64,000 bases of DNA from Halovenus marina (GTDB taxonomy: Archaea > Halobacteriota > Halobacteria > Halobacteriales > Haloarculaceae), in assembly GCF_051414115.1 (NCBI RefSeq), contig NZ_JBLKNZ010000001.1, positions 2,418,001 through 2,482,000 on the forward strand. The letters are read 5' to 3'. The position numbers and the translations under genes were made by a program. The notes under the pieces were generated by a model. The model worked only from the letters and a program-made list of their open reading frames with translations, did no database searches and was not told the origin of the DNA. Numbering within the stretch: the first letter of the stretch is position 1; every line of letters starts with the position of its first letter. Positions 34,597 through 43,397 of the stretch are shown piece by piece.

Positions 34597-37305
34597 ATGC
34601 AAATGGAAGCCGTTTGGCCAACGGAACGCAGATTTCGAGAGATGGTGGGTGAGAGTACTGGACGTGACTGGATTCGGATCGGACTGATAGCCTGCTGTCT
34701 GCTCGCAGCCGTCGCGACCGGCGTTCTCGTGTCCGGGTTCGCGGCCGACGAGCGGTCGGGGTCGCCAGCCGAACAGCTCTTCCCCGGAGACCGGTTCGCT
34801 GGCGGCGAGGGTAACGGGGGATCCGGAAGCGACGCGAGTAGCCTGTCGGCGATGAATCCCGGAAACAGCGCGAGCGTCGGCGGCGACGTCGGTGTCGACG
34901 ACACCTTCCGTACCACGGACACAGAGGTCCACTTCGAGGTCGACAGCCCCGAACCGGCCTACTGGCGGACAGCAGTCTACGACACCTACACCGGGTCGGG
35001 CTGGGAGCGACCGACTGCGACCGAACCGTACGAGGGACCGCTGGAGTACGACGGCCTCGGCGGTGAGCGGTTCACCTATCAGGTCGAGTTGGCGACGTCA
35101 GCGCGGGCGCTGCCGACCGCCTGGCGACCGACTTCGGTCGAGGGTGTCGACGGGCCGCTGACAGTCACCGACGGGAAGGCGATCAGACCCACTGAAGGAG
35201 TCCCCGCCGGGCAGACGTTCACAGCAACGAGTATCCAGCCCGAGCGGGACCCCGCGGTGTTGCGTGCGAGCGGTGACGACTATCCGGAGCCGGTCCGGGA
35301 GCGGTACACCCAGCTTCCGGCGGGGACGCCCGACCGCATCGGCGACCTGACGGCGGAGTTGACCGCTGACGACGACACCGCATTCGATACGGCGATGACT
35401 GTCCAGAACTGGCTTCGTTCGGAGAAGGAGTACTCGCTCAACGCCTCCGCCGCAGGCGACCAGATCGCAGACCGGTTCATCTTCGAGATGGAGGCGGGGT
35501 ACTGCGAGTACTTCGCGACGGCGATGGTGACGATGCTTCGCTCGCAGGGGATCCCGGCACGGTACGCGGTGGGGTACTCGACGGGCGAGCGCGTCGACGG
35601 GACCTACCAGGTGCGGGCGATGAACGCACACGCGTGGGTCGAGGTGTACTTCCCCGACGTTGGCTGGGTGCGGTTCGAGCCGACGCCGGGCGGGGAACGG
35701 CTCGAAACGCAGCAGGAGGCGCTTGCAGAGGAGGAACCGGGTCGTGACCACACGCTGCAGGAGCCGGGCAGCCCCGGCGAGCAGTTCGAACCGGGTGAGG
35801 TCACTCGGGACGACTCCCTCACCGAGAGCAACGACGAGGATTCCGAGGAGAACGGCGAGGACAATCAAGACACGAACGAGACTGACGACCAGCAAAACGA
35901 GGTCGACGAGGTTCCCAGCCAGGCGACGATATCGCTCAACAGAAGCGCAGTTCCCGGTGCTACCGTCGAGGTGCGGGTGTTGCGGTCGACGGCGTCAATC
36001 CAGGGAGTGTACGTGTACTTCAACGGCGAACGGGTGGGGCGGACAGACGAGAACGGAACCGTCGTCGCTACCGTCCCGTACGTCGAAGAACTCCGGATAA
36101 CGGCACCGATGGCCAACGTCGCTCCGATCGTCGGACTCACAACAGACGATGGTCTCGGCCCGCTGCAGGCTGACACCGGCGACGAGAAGGTCGTTCCGGT
36201 CGAGACCAACGCGACAGTGACCGTGTCCGGCGGTCCGATCCCCGGATCAACCGTAACTGTCACCGCGACTGTCGAGGACGTCCCCGTTCGGAACGCGACG
36301 GTGCTGCTCGACGGCGAGCGAATCGGACAGACCGACGCGAACGGGCAAGCACGGGTGACGCTCCCCGCGGAACCGGGAGACATCTCGGTGACTGTCGAGC
36401 GTGACCCCGTCCGGGGGACGACGACCGTCCAGATTCCGGAGGTCACCGTCATGGCGAGTGCGGACTGGCCGATTCCGCTCCCGGGGACGCCAGCGACCGT
36501 CACGGTGCGCGCCGACGGCGAACCGGTCGTCGGCACACAGGTGACACTCAACGGTGAGCGGATCGCGACGACCGACGAGAACGGAACGGCGACGGTGAAC
36601 CTGCCTGCCGAGTCGAGCACGACCTTCGGTACGACGTATCTCGACAGCACCAGTCAGGCGACAGTCGGCGGGATGCTCCGAAACGCGCTCGCTGTCCTGG
36701 TCGTCGGTGGCGCAGCGATCGGCGGTCTGCTGTACTGGGGGCGGCGGCGCGACTACTCGCTGCGGGGGGTCGTCGCTCGGCTGGTCGGGCTTCCACGCAC
36801 CGTCGTCAGGTACGCGACGCTCGCGCTCGTCGTCGCGGCGACACAGAGTGGAACGGTCCGTGACCGGATCGGTCGGCGGATTCGATCGGGAGCGCGGACC
36901 GTTCGGGACGTGCTCACCGGTCAGCGGTCCCCAGTCGCGCTGTCGCGGGCGCTCGTTGACTCACTCCGGAAGCGATGGGCTGAGGCGGAGTCGACCACGG
37001 AGCGGCCCACGGCGGAGACGGACGAGGCGTACCTCTCGATCCGCGAGGCGTGGCGGCGGTTTCTCGGTGTCACGTCGGTTCCAAACGCACAGACACACAC
37101 GCCCGGTGAACTCGCACAGCACGCGGTCCACCGGGACGGCCTGCCCCGCGAGCCAGTGCGGACGCTCCGCGATTCGTTTCGCGAGGTGGAGTACGGGAAT
37201 CAGTCACCCGAGCGCAGACTGGAGCGTGTCACCGAAGCGATCGAGACCATCGAGACGAGCGCAGAACCGACCGACGAGCCACGAACTGACGGCGGGGAGC
37301 AGTGA
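34597..37305 (+). CDS. Transglutaminase-like protein with Ig-like repeats and DUF4129
   Basis: A 902-residue membrane protein. One membrane helix (residues about 27-48) is followed by an extracytoplasmic transglutaminase-like core: Cys303 in AGYCEYFATAM, His345 in NAHAWVEVYF and Asp354. An acidic linker follows, then three Ig-like repeats (each with GERIGxTDxNGxAxVxLPA), a second helix at about 692-714, and a cytoplasmic DUF4129 domain near the end. Bacterial relatives have several N-terminal helices (DUF3488) that are absent here. First gene of an overlapping operon with DUF7269, DUF58 and a membrane protein; MoxR is encoded nearby. The start could also be the ATG at 34603. Confidence 0.85.
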   Translation: MQMEAVWPTERRFREMVGESTGRDWIRIGLIACCLLAAVATGVLVSGFAADERSGSPAEQLFPGDRFAGGEGNGGSGSDASSLSAMNPGNSASVGGDVGVDDTFRTTDTEVHFEVDSPEPAYWRTAVYDTYTGSGWERPTATEPYEGPLEYDGLGGERFTYQVELATSARALPTAWRPTSVEGVDGPLTVTDGKAIRPTEGVPAGQTFTATSIQPERDPAVLRASGDDYPEPVRERYTQLPAGTPDRIGDLTAELTADDDTAFDTAMTVQNWLRSEKEYSLNASAAGDQIADRFIFEMEAGYCEYFATAMVTMLRSQGIPARYAVGYSTGERVDGTYQVRAMNAHAWVEVYFPDVGWVRFEPTPGGERLETQQEALAEEEPGRDHTLQEPGSPGEQFEPGEVTRDDSLTESNDEDSEENGEDNQDTNETDDQQNEVDEVPSQATISLNRSAVPGATVEVRVLRSTASIQGVYVYFNGERVGRTDENGTVVATVPYVEELRITAPMANVAPIVGLTTDDGLGPLQADTGDEKVVPVETNATVTVSGGPIPGSTVTVTATVEDVPVRNATVLLDGERIGQTDANGQARVTLPAEPGDISVTVERDPVRGTTTVQIPEVTVMASADWPIPLPGTPATVTVRADGEPVVGTQVTLNGERIATTDENGTATVNLPAESSTTFGTTYLDSTSQATVGGMLRNALAVLVVGGAAIGGLLYWGRRRDYSLRGVVARLVGLPRTVVRYATLALVVAATQSGTVRDRIGRRIRSGARTVRDVLTGQRSPVALSRALVDSLRKRWAEAESTTERPTAETDEAYLSIREAWRRFLGVTSVPNAQTHTPGELAQHAVHRDGLPREPVRTLRDSFREVEYGNQSPERRLERVTEAIETIETSAEPTDEPRTDGGEQ

Positions 37306-37919
37306 TGGACTGGCGCACGCGTCTCGCCGGGACCGCTGGCGTCTCGCTCACGCTGCTCGGGGTCGCTGTCCTCGTCGTCCCCGAGACGACCACACGGCTT
37401 CCGGGCGTCGAGCAACTGATCGAAATCGTCGGCACTCGCGACCCGGCGGCCGTCGCACTCGTGTTGACTCTAGTCGTCACACTGTCTGTCGCGGTGACAG
37501 CACGGAACAGCGATCCGCGGGATCAGACGCCCGCCGAGCGCAGGTTCGAGCAACTGTGCTCGCGGCCACCCGAAGCGGTGAGTGCGGACCGACAGGCCGT
37601 CGCAGGTGAAGGGTACGACCAGGCAGTCACGCGCGCTGTGACCCTCGGCGGCGAATCGCTCGATGACCTCAGGGAAACACTGCAAGCGCTCGCGGTCGAT
37701 GTCTGTGTCGAGACTGAGGGGTGGACGACGGCCGAGGCGCGACGCGCGGTCAGAGGGGGGACGTGGACGAGAGACCCGCTGGCGGCCGCCTTTCTGTCCG
37801 GCAGTGACGGCCCGAGCACGTCGGTCGTCGCCAGCCTCCGTCTGTGGGTCGCACCGGCCCGCGAGCGGCGACGGCGGGTCGACCGAACGCTGTCTGCGAT
37901 CGAGAGGCGGTATCGATGA
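37305..37919 (+). CDS. DUF7269 family membrane protein
   Basis: A 204-residue protein with two hydrophobic helices near the N-terminus (GVSLTLLGVAVLVVP and AALVLTLVVTLSVAV-type segments) followed by a cytoplasmic helical domain rich in Arg/Glu. It is found between transglutaminase and DUF58 genes in haloarchaea; DUF7269 is my recollection of the family. It starts one base into the previous stop (TGATG) and its own stop overlaps the DUF58 start (ATGA). The function is unknown, presumably part of the MoxR/DUF58 membrane assembly. Confidence 0.75.
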   Translation: MDWRTRLAGTAGVSLTLLGVAVLVVPETTTRLPGVEQLIEIVGTRDPAAVALVLTLVVTLSVAVTARNSDPRDQTPAERRFEQLCSRPPEAVSADRQAVAGEGYDQAVTRAVTLGGESLDDLRETLQALAVDVCVETEGWTTAEARRAVRGGTWTRDPLAAAFLSGSDGPSTSVVASLRLWVAPARERRRRVDRTLSAIERRYR

Positions 37920-39241
37920 CGCGTCGCTACCGCTTCCGGGTCGCGCTGGTCTGTACGCTCGCACTCGCCGGGTTCGGGCTACTGTACGCGAGTGGCACAC
38001 TCCTGATCGCCTCCGTGATTCCGCTGAGCTATGCCCTGTATGACACCGTCTCGACGCTGCCGGACTCGACTGGTCTCACTATCGAACGCACACTCGACGG
38101 CAGTGGCCCCGCACCCGGCGAGTCGGTCACCGTCTCGGTTTCGGTCCGAAACGAAACCGAGCGCGTCCTCCCGGACGTTCGCGTCATCGACGGCGTTCCC
38201 GAACCGCTCGCAGTGGTGACGGGCTCCCCGCGTGGCTGTTTCGCGCTCGCACCCGGCGAGTCAGCACAGTTCGACTACGACGTGGTCGCGAGACGCGGGA
38301 CCCACGAGTTCGAGTCGCCGCAGGTTCGAATTCGGTCGATAGCCGGAAGTGATCGGATCACCCGGACAGAGCAGACGACGGGCGATTCGCAACTGCTCTG
38401 TGCGAATGCGGTGCGAACGGCCCCAACCGAACCGCGGGCACTTCCACGCGCAGGGACGCGACCGGCCGACAGCGGCGGGAGCGGGCTGGAGTTTTACGCC
38501 ACACGGGAGTACCGCCACGGCGACCCGATAAACCGGATCGACTGGCGACACCTCGCCAAACGCGGCGAGTTCACGACCGTCCAGTATCGCGAACAGCGCG
38601 CTGTCGTGACGGTCATCGTCGTCGACGCGCGCACGGTCTGTCGGGTGACGCCGCAGGCTGGCTATCCGACCGGCGCGGCGCTGTCCGCGTACGCGGCCGA
38701 ACGGCTCCACGAGACGCTCTCCGCGGCTGGTATCGACACCGCCATCGTGGCCGTCGGCGTCGACGACGAGGCGCTGTCGGGTCCCGACGGAATCGCCTGG
38801 GCCGAGTCGGGAGACCGATTTCGAACCGCACCTGCAGCGGTCTTTCGCGGCGTTCGAGCGATCGCCGAGGACGCCCCTGCGGCGCTTTCGATGACGACAC
38901 CGACCCGCTCAGCACGGGCGGATGGCGGTGGGGACGAGCAGATCCGCGCGGTACTGTCCCGACTCCCGCCGACCGCGCAGGTGGTGTGTTGCTCGCCGCT
39001 GCTGGACAACTGGCCAGTCTCGCTGGCCGAAACACTCACCCAGCGCGGGTATCGGACGCTCACCGTCAGCCCGTCGGTGACAGCGGACGCGACGGTGGGC
39101 CAGCGGATGGGGGAGATCCCTCGACGACTGCGACTCCGTGCGCTCGGTCGAGCAGGCGTCCGGACCGTCGACTGGGACGTCGACCGCCCCGTGGAATCGG
39201 CACTCAGACAATCACTACCGCATCTGTATGGCAACCCATGA
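37916..39241 (+). CDS. DUF58 domain-containing protein
   Basis: A 441-residue protein. Two membrane helices at the N-terminus (residues about 8-45) precede a beta-rich domain (conserved-repeat type: VSVRNETERVLPDVRV). The DUF58 signature is REYRHGDPINRIDWRHLAKR, followed by a von Willebrand A-like domain (VVTVIVVDAR). DUF58 proteins accompany MoxR ATPases, which are thought to act as chaperones for VWA-type proteins. The ATG at 37916 overlaps the previous stop by ATGA. Confidence 0.87.
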   Translation: MTRRYRFRVALVCTLALAGFGLLYASGTLLIASVIPLSYALYDTVSTLPDSTGLTIERTLDGSGPAPGESVTVSVSVRNETERVLPDVRVIDGVPEPLAVVTGSPRGCFALAPGESAQFDYDVVARRGTHEFESPQVRIRSIAGSDRITRTEQTTGDSQLLCANAVRTAPTEPRALPRAGTRPADSGGSGLEFYATREYRHGDPINRIDWRHLAKRGEFTTVQYREQRAVVTVIVVDARTVCRVTPQAGYPTGAALSAYAAERLHETLSAAGIDTAIVAVGVDDEALSGPDGIAWAESGDRFRTAPAAVFRGVRAIAEDAPAALSMTTPTRSARADGGGDEQIRAVLSRLPPTAQVVCCSPLLDNWPVSLAETLTQRGYRTLTVSPSVTADATVGQRMGEIPRRLRLRALGRAGVRTVDWDVDRPVESALRQSLPHLYGNP

Positions 39242-39282
39242 CAGGTAATCCGGGGGCGCAGGGACGGTGTACCGACAGATGA
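39238..39282 (+). other. 14-codon micro-ORF bridging two operon genes
   Basis: ATG at 39238 overlaps the DUF58 stop as ATGA, reads MTGNPGAQGRCTDR and stops at 39280-39282, itself overlapping the next gene's ATG at 39279 as ATGA. So ribosomes terminating on DUF58 could reinitiate, translate 14 codons and reinitiate again on the membrane protein. No family is recognisable; the peptide may only serve as a translational bridge. Confidence 0.45.
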
Positions 39283-40877
39283 CCGACACCGGGCGACCGA
39301 CGCGAACGAGTACGTGGCTCGTTGCGGGACTCACAATCGGGGCCATCGTACTGTTGCTCGGGGTCGTCAGTGAGACGCCGAGACCGACGCTCGTCGGGGT
39401 GGCCGGAGCGGTCACGCTCGCAGTCGCGCTCGGCGCTCTCTCGGGATCCGGTCGCGACGGCGTCCGCGCTGGGCTGTTCGGATTTCTGGTCGTGCCGCTC
39501 GGAGCCAGCCTCCTCGTCGCTGTCTTCGGGACGGCGCTGCTCGTCGGCCAGTCCGTGTTCCCAGTCGCTGACCGTGCGCTCATCTCGGCGCGCTCGCTCG
39601 TCGTGGTCGGTCACGTCGGGCTTGCGCTTGGCTGTGTCGTCGCGGCCTTCGGCGTCGCGCTCGCTGTCCGCTCCCGGTTCGAGCAATCGGCAGTCACGAC
39701 CGCGACACACATCACTGTCGTGGCCGGGATACTCCCGACCGCAACGGGGATCGTCCTCCTGTCCGGGACGGTCCTTCGGGGCGACTCCGAGGCCAGCGAC
39801 CTCGTCAATACGGCCATCGAAACTGGCGTCGGAATCGTGCTCGCCCCCGAGTCGCCCGGTCTCCATCTGGCGACGTTTCTGTTCATCGTCGCCGTCTGGG
39901 CCGCGTGCAGTCGCCTGGCACTCGATACGCTGCCCGTCGCCGAGTTGCTCGCGGACCGGGGACTCGGTCGGGCCAGCGAGCGGCGAGTGAGTGCCGTCGC
40001 GCAGACGCTCATGACCGTTACAATCATCGCCAGCCTCCTCGCAGTTCCCGCGTTTCTGGTCCAACTCGAACTGTCGCGGTCGGAACTGACAGACCTGATC
40101 AGCCCAGGGCTGTACAGCACGATTCGGTCGCTCACGACGGCCGCGCCGCTCCGAGTGTTGCTCGTCGGAACCGGAGCCCTCGCGCTTGCGGCTGTGGTCG
40201 GGAGCGTCGCGGTTCGCCGGAGTGTGCGACAGTCAGGAGCCACCAGACGAATCGTCGGGGCGATCGGCGGCGGTGCTGCCCTTACCGTCTGTGCAGCCGT
40301 GCTCGCACAGCCAGCCTACGACTGGTTCGTCACGGCGACGGCGGACCGACTCCCCGGGGCGACCGAGTCACAGTTTCGAGAGGTCATGACACTGCTCGCA
40401 GACGCCTTCGGCGAGGTGACGCTCGTGACACTGGTGACTGCAGGGGTTGCGGGCGTGACCGCGACGGCGCTTGCTCTGTTCGCACTCGTCCTCTGGCTGG
40501 ACTATCTGGACGAACGGACTGCTGGCGTCTCGCTGGGCGCGGCCGGTCTGTTCGTCGGGACGGCCTTCGCGGGGACGCTCGGGGCCACGTTCTGGCTGGT
40601 CGCAAGCGGCGTACTCGCCAGCCTCGTCGTCTGGGATCTGGGCCAGTTCGGGAGCACGCTCGGGCGGGAGATGGGGAGACACACCGAGACCCGAAGCGTC
40701 GAACTCGTCCACGCGGGCGCGTCAGTCGCAGTCGGACTGGTCGGCGTCGGGGTCGCGCTGGCGCTTGGAACGGTCGACCTCCCCACCGTGTCAGTCTCCG
40801 TGGAAACCGTCGCCGCGCTCGCGCTCGTCGCGTCTGGACTCGTGGCGCTCGTCGTGTCCCTCACCGCTGCTCGTTGA
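39279..40877 (+). CDS. Polytopic membrane protein of the transglutaminase/DUF58 operon (DUF7519-like)
   Basis: A 532-residue protein with about 12-14 hydrophobic helices and short polar loops throughout, no soluble domain and no recognised catalytic motif. Position as last gene of the transglutaminase-DUF7269-DUF58 operon matches haloarchaeal proteins I recall as DUF7519. The ATG at 39279 is linked to the upstream gene through a 14-codon micro-ORF; the ATG is otherwise without ribosome-binding site. Its 3' end overlaps the convergent moxR gene by 17 bp. Confidence 0.72.
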   Translation: MTDTGRPTRTSTWLVAGLTIGAIVLLLGVVSETPRPTLVGVAGAVTLAVALGALSGSGRDGVRAGLFGFLVVPLGASLLVAVFGTALLVGQSVFPVADRALISARSLVVVGHVGLALGCVVAAFGVALAVRSRFEQSAVTTATHITVVAGILPTATGIVLLSGTVLRGDSEASDLVNTAIETGVGIVLAPESPGLHLATFLFIVAVWAACSRLALDTLPVAELLADRGLGRASERRVSAVAQTLMTVTIIASLLAVPAFLVQLELSRSELTDLISPGLYSTIRSLTTAAPLRVLLVGTGALALAAVVGSVAVRRSVRQSGATRRIVGAIGGGAALTVCAAVLAQPAYDWFVTATADRLPGATESQFREVMTLLADAFGEVTLVTLVTAGVAGVTATALALFALVLWLDYLDERTAGVSLGAAGLFVGTAFAGTLGATFWLVASGVLASLVVWDLGQFGSTLGREMGRHTETRSVELVHAGASVAVGLVGVGVALALGTVDLPTVSVSVETVAALALVASGLVALVVSLTAAR

Positions 40878-41820
40878 CAGCCGGAACCGCGACGTTGTCG
40901 AGGACGTCTGCCAGCACGTCGGCCCGACTCGTTTCGCGAACGTTCGCGTCAGCGGTCAACACGAGACGGTGGGCAAACACCGGCTGGACGAGTCGCTTGA
41001 TGTCGTCGGGAACCACGTAGGAGCGACCGGCGATGGTCGCTCTGGCCCGTGCGGCCTCAAACAGTCGCTGGATCCCGCGTGGGGAGACACCGACTTCGAC
41101 GCGCTCGTCGACGCGGGTCTGTCGACCCAGCGTCACCACGTAATCCCGCAATCGCGGGTCGACATCGACGCCCTCCGGCACCTGCTGCATCTCGGGGACG
41201 CGCTCGGCGGAGATGACGGGATCGATGGTCGGCGTCTGCGCGGCGCGTCCGGCACGGCGGTCGAGCAGGAGACGCTCGCCCTCGGCGCTGGGATAGCCCA
41301 TCCCGGCCTTGATCATGAATCGGTCGCGCTGTGCCTCCGGGAGTCCGAAGGTCCCCTCCTGCTCGACGGGGTTCTGGGTCGCGATGACGAAGAAGGGATC
41401 GGGCAGGTCGTGGGTCTCGCCGTCGACGGTGACCTGCCGTTCGCCCATCGCCTCGAGCAGCGCGGCCTGTGTCTTCGGCGGCGCGCGGTTGATCTCGTCT
41501 GCGAGCACGACGTTGGCGAACACCGGGCCGGGAGCGAACTCGAACTCGCCGGTCGACTCGCGGTAGATGTTCGACCCCGTGATGTCACCCGGCAGCAGGT
41601 CGGGCGTGAACTGGATCCGCTGGAAGGAAAGCCCAAGCGCCCGAGCGAAACTACGCGCAGTCAGCGTCTTGCCAGTGCCGGGAACGTCTTCCAGCAGGAC
41701 GTGTCCTCGGGCGAGAATCCCCGTCATCACCGTCTCCAGAAACGAGCGGTCGGCGATGACTGCCTCCCCGATTGCGTCGAGGACGCGGTCAGAGAGTTCC
41801 CCCGCAGTATCGTGATCCAT
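40861..41820 (-). CDS. MoxR-family AAA+ ATPase
   Basis: A 319-residue AAA+ protein. Walker A is EDVPGTGKTLTARSFA, Walker B is VVLADEINRAPPKTQAALLE, sensor 1 is FVIATQNPVEQEG and the lid contains GVSPRGIQRLFEAAR. MoxR ATPases help mature or remodel complexes, usually with VWA-domain partners such as the DUF58 protein encoded just beyond the convergent neighbour. The gene is on the opposite strand from its likely partners and overlaps the last of them by 17 bp. The ATG at 41820 gives full length. Confidence 0.92.
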   Translation of the reverse strand: MDHDTAGELSDRVLDAIGEAVIADRSFLETVMTGILARGHVLLEDVPGTGKTLTARSFARALGLSFQRIQFTPDLLPGDITGSNIYRESTGEFEFAPGPVFANVVLADEINRAPPKTQAALLEAMGERQVTVDGETHDLPDPFFVIATQNPVEQEGTFGLPEAQRDRFMIKAGMGYPSAEGERLLLDRRAGRAAQTPTIDPVISAERVPEMQQVPEGVDVDPRLRDYVVTLGRQTRVDERVEVGVSPRGIQRLFEAARARATIAGRSYVVPDDIKRLVQPVFAHRLVLTADANVRETSRADVLADVLDNVAVPAVNEQR

Positions 41821-41885
41821 GTCAGCAAGGACGGCCGTGAGCCCAAAAGGGTTCCCGGTTTGCTCCCGTCCGGAGCGACCCCCAA

Positions 41886-42881
41886 TCAGCGGAACTCGAA
41901 CCCCTGTTTGTCGTCGACGAGTCGCCCGGTGATCCCCGCCCCGAAGGCGTACGCCAGCCGCTGGGATCCACGCCCGAGTCGCTCGGTCAGCCCGAACGCT
42001 GGCTTGAACTCCTGAATCGTGATTTGGGTATCGAGCGTGTCTTCCAGCGCCTCGGTCACGTCCTCGCGGGTGCCGAGTTCGTCGACAAGTCCCTCTTCGT
42101 GGGCCTGACTGCCCAGATAGACGCGCGCTTCCGTGTCGCGGATCGCCTCGGCGTCCATCTCGCGCCGCTGTGCGACGCTCTCGACGAACTTGTCGTAGTA
42201 GGTGTCGACGATCCCCTGAAGGTACTCGCGCTCGTAAGGTTCGAGTTCCTTGAGCGGGGTCCCCGCGTCCTTGTACTCGCCAGCGGTGAACTGCTCGTAG
42301 GTCAGGCCCAGTCGGTCAGCGAGATCAGCCGCGGTCACGCGCGACCCGATGACGCCGATAGAACCGACGATGCTGCCCTCACGCGCCCAGATCTCGTCAC
42401 ACCCGCTTGCGATCTCGTAGCCGCCGCTGGCGCAGGTGTCGACGGCGTAGGCCACCGTCGGCCCGTCGAACCGCTCGGCGGCGAGTTTGATGTCCTCGCT
42501 CGGAACGATTTCGCCGCCGGGCGTGTTCAGGCGCACGAGCAACGCATCGACGCTCGTGTCCTCGTCGGCACGCTCGATCTGCTCGACGATAGCATCCGCA
42601 TCAGAACCGACGGGCCCGCGCGCGAGCGGGCCACCGCTCTGGTGTCTAGTGATCGGTCCCTCGACGCCAACTTCGGCGACGTTGTACGCGGGAAACAGCC
42701 CGTTCGCGATCGTTCCAGCGATCCGGAGGACGACCGGAATGGCCAGCACGACGAGAACGATGCCAAGTAGCTCTCGGCCGGATTCGGGAAACTCGACGAG
42801 GAGCAGCCACCCCCCGGCGATCCCGGCGACTGCGAGCGCAGCGAAGACGACGACCCGTGAGACGGTGTTCAGAACTCTCAT
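41886..42881 (-). CDS. sppA: Signal peptide peptidase SppA-like S49 protease
   Basis: A 331-residue membrane protease. Two N-terminal hydrophobic helices (residues about 10-60) anchor an extracytoplasmic ClpP-like domain. The nucleophilic Ser is in TCASGGYEIASG and the general-base Lys in AGEYKDAGTPLKE. Such S49 proteases cut leftover signal peptides within the membrane. The start at ATG 42881 was chosen over the frame's earlier start (42941) because the protein then begins directly with the membrane anchor. Located between moxR and a divergent CBS gene. Confidence 0.85.
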   Translation of the reverse strand: MRVLNTVSRVVVFAALAVAGIAGGWLLLVEFPESGRELLGIVLVVLAIPVVLRIAGTIANGLFPAYNVAEVGVEGPITRHQSGGPLARGPVGSDADAIVEQIERADEDTSVDALLVRLNTPGGEIVPSEDIKLAAERFDGPTVAYAVDTCASGGYEIASGCDEIWAREGSIVGSIGVIGSRVTAADLADRLGLTYEQFTAGEYKDAGTPLKELEPYEREYLQGIVDTYYDKFVESVAQRREMDAEAIRDTEARVYLGSQAHEEGLVDELGTREDVTEALEDTLDTQITIQEFKPAFGLTERLGRGSQRLAYAFGAGITGRLVDDKQGFEFR

Positions 42882-42983
42882 CGGTGTTCTGAAAGTAGGT
42901 CTGTGGGGTGAAAAAGGCACGCTCTGTGCGGATATCTCCACGGCGGAGAAGCAATCAAGAGCGTCGAGGTGAAAGACATCAGT

Positions 42984-43379
42984 ATGGCGACTCCAACTGT
43001 TGCGGACATCATGACGACGCCCGTCCTGACAGTCGACCCCGAGACGTCGGTCACCGAGATCGCGGCGGCGATGCGCGAGGAGGGGATCAACTCCATCGTG
43101 GTCACGAGCCCCGACTGCCAGCCCGAGGGGATCCTCACCTCGACGGACTTCGTCGACATCGTCTCCGGCGAGTCACCGGACGAGACGGCCACCGTGGGCG
43201 AGTACATGACGACCGACGTCGTGACAGCGACGGCGGACCTGACCGTGGCAGGGGCGGCAGCGGAGATGTTCGGTCACGACGTGGCACACCTGCCGGTCGT
43301 CGATGACGACGACGTGATCGGCATCGTGACCGCGCGCGACATCACGGAGTACGTCGCGACGTACGACCTCGATAGCTGA
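42984..43379 (+). CDS. Two-CBS-domain protein
   Basis: A 131-residue protein made only of two CBS modules: VADIMTTPVLTVDPETSVTE with EGILTSTDF, and VGEYMTTDVVTATADLTVAG with GIVTARDITEYV. Paired CBS domains bind adenine nucleotides and sense energy charge; the target is unknown. The ATG at 42984 is preceded by a GAGGTGA Shine-Dalgarno-like stretch 10-15 nt upstream. Convergent with the radical SAM gene 18 nt away. Confidence 0.9.
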   Translation: MATPTVADIMTTPVLTVDPETSVTEIAAAMREEGINSIVVTSPDCQPEGILTSTDFVDIVSGESPDETATVGEYMTTDVVTATADLTVAGAAAEMFGHDVAHLPVVDDDDVIGIVTARDITEYVATYDLDS

Positions 43380-43397
43380 CTGGCGGTCAACGAATTG

